Positions 52,927-53,015 of a stretch of DNA of 53,015 bases are shown here, one piece after another. This DNA is from Halalkalibacter wakoensis JCM 9140. GTDB taxonomy: Bacteria > Bacillota > Bacilli > Bacillales > Bacillaceae_D. Location of the stretch: positions 1 through 53,015 of the forward strand of contig NZ_BAUT01000022.1 in assembly GCF_000513095.1 (NCBI RefSeq), read 5' to 3'. Position numbers and translations under genes: made by a program. How positions within the stretch are numbered: the stretch's first letter is position 1; every line of letters starts with the position of its first letter. Below the pieces are notes generated by a model. That model was not told where the DNA came from. It ran no database searches and worked only from the letters and a program-made list of their open reading frames with translations.

Positions 52927-53015
52927 TTTGATACCCCTCGATTCTCTTATTTGTTACGTTTTAGTATCATACCATATTTCGGCGTAGAACTTAAATGAAG
53001 GGGCAAGGGGGATTG

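Overview
The window is a low-G+C Firmicutes chromosome segment, most probably from a Bacillaceae member of the alkaliphilic or halotolerant type. The reasons are AAGGAGG-type ribosome binding sites, frequent GTG and TTG starts, sigma-A promoters, a consensus cre site, a Bacillus-type M-box ahead of mgtE, and YisL, IDEAL-domain and KtrC proteins. I see no rRNA, tRNA, IS element, prophage or CRISPR array. It reads as core and metabolic chromosome interrupted by dispersed palindromic repeats. The assignment to family rests on protein similarity from memory, not on a database search.

Layout. 1-476 holds dispersed repeats, one of them a composite. 477-3115 has a small membrane-anchored protein, a SulP anion transporter with a leader hairpin, and a UspA protein. 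3384-7953 is the phosphate operon pstSCAB-phoU behind a Pho-box-like promoter. A receiver-only protein that lacks the phosphoacceptor Asp follows, with its own Pho-box-like promoter. 8567-10540 is an M-box Mg2+ riboswitch, an unannotated 37-codon ORF and mgtE. 10777-15724 has a membrane protein, a chemoreceptor, yisL and a convergent hpaB. 15875-22591 is a GNAT gene with a divergent AddB/AddA-like helicase-nuclease pair.

22592-23204 is a repeat island. 23205-26652 (minus strand) is a phosphonate-type ABC transporter, phnD-phnC-phnE1-phnE2, with phnE1 frameshifted. 26876-32427 has a HAD hydrolase, a frameshifted PAS-GGDEF-EAL gene and cheA-cheW-cheY. 32520-32665 is another repeat copy. 32829-36722 has ktrC, a four-gene DUF1538/DUF1538/PII-like/PII-like unit and a FhuF-like protein. 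36885-40475 is a CheB-CheR-PAS-kinase fusion. 40516-41803 (minus strand) is a CarH-type B12-binding protein with a PAS-like partner. 42005-42545 holds two small genes.

42642-49910 is a propionate/methylmalonyl-CoA unit: cre site, sigma-A promoter, putative TetR operator, TetR regulator, carboxyltransferase, mutA, mutB, meaB. It is followed by a frameshifted EAL gene and, on the minus strand, a B12-binding radical SAM protein.

Together the genes cover phosphorus acquisition (pst, phn, pseudo-receiver), Mg2+ and K+ homeostasis (mgtE, ktrC), chemotaxis and c-di-GMP signalling, and B12-dependent functions. Best candidates for something new are: the small acidic/proline-start ORF between the M-box terminator and mgtE; the DUF1538-PII unit; the Wx9EH B12 protein with its PAS partner; the Pho-box-linked Asn-substituted receiver; and the dispersed stem-conserving repeats, one interrupted by another family. 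Three genes carry single frameshifts in or next to A/T runs, so sequencing error must be excluded before calling them pseudogenes.
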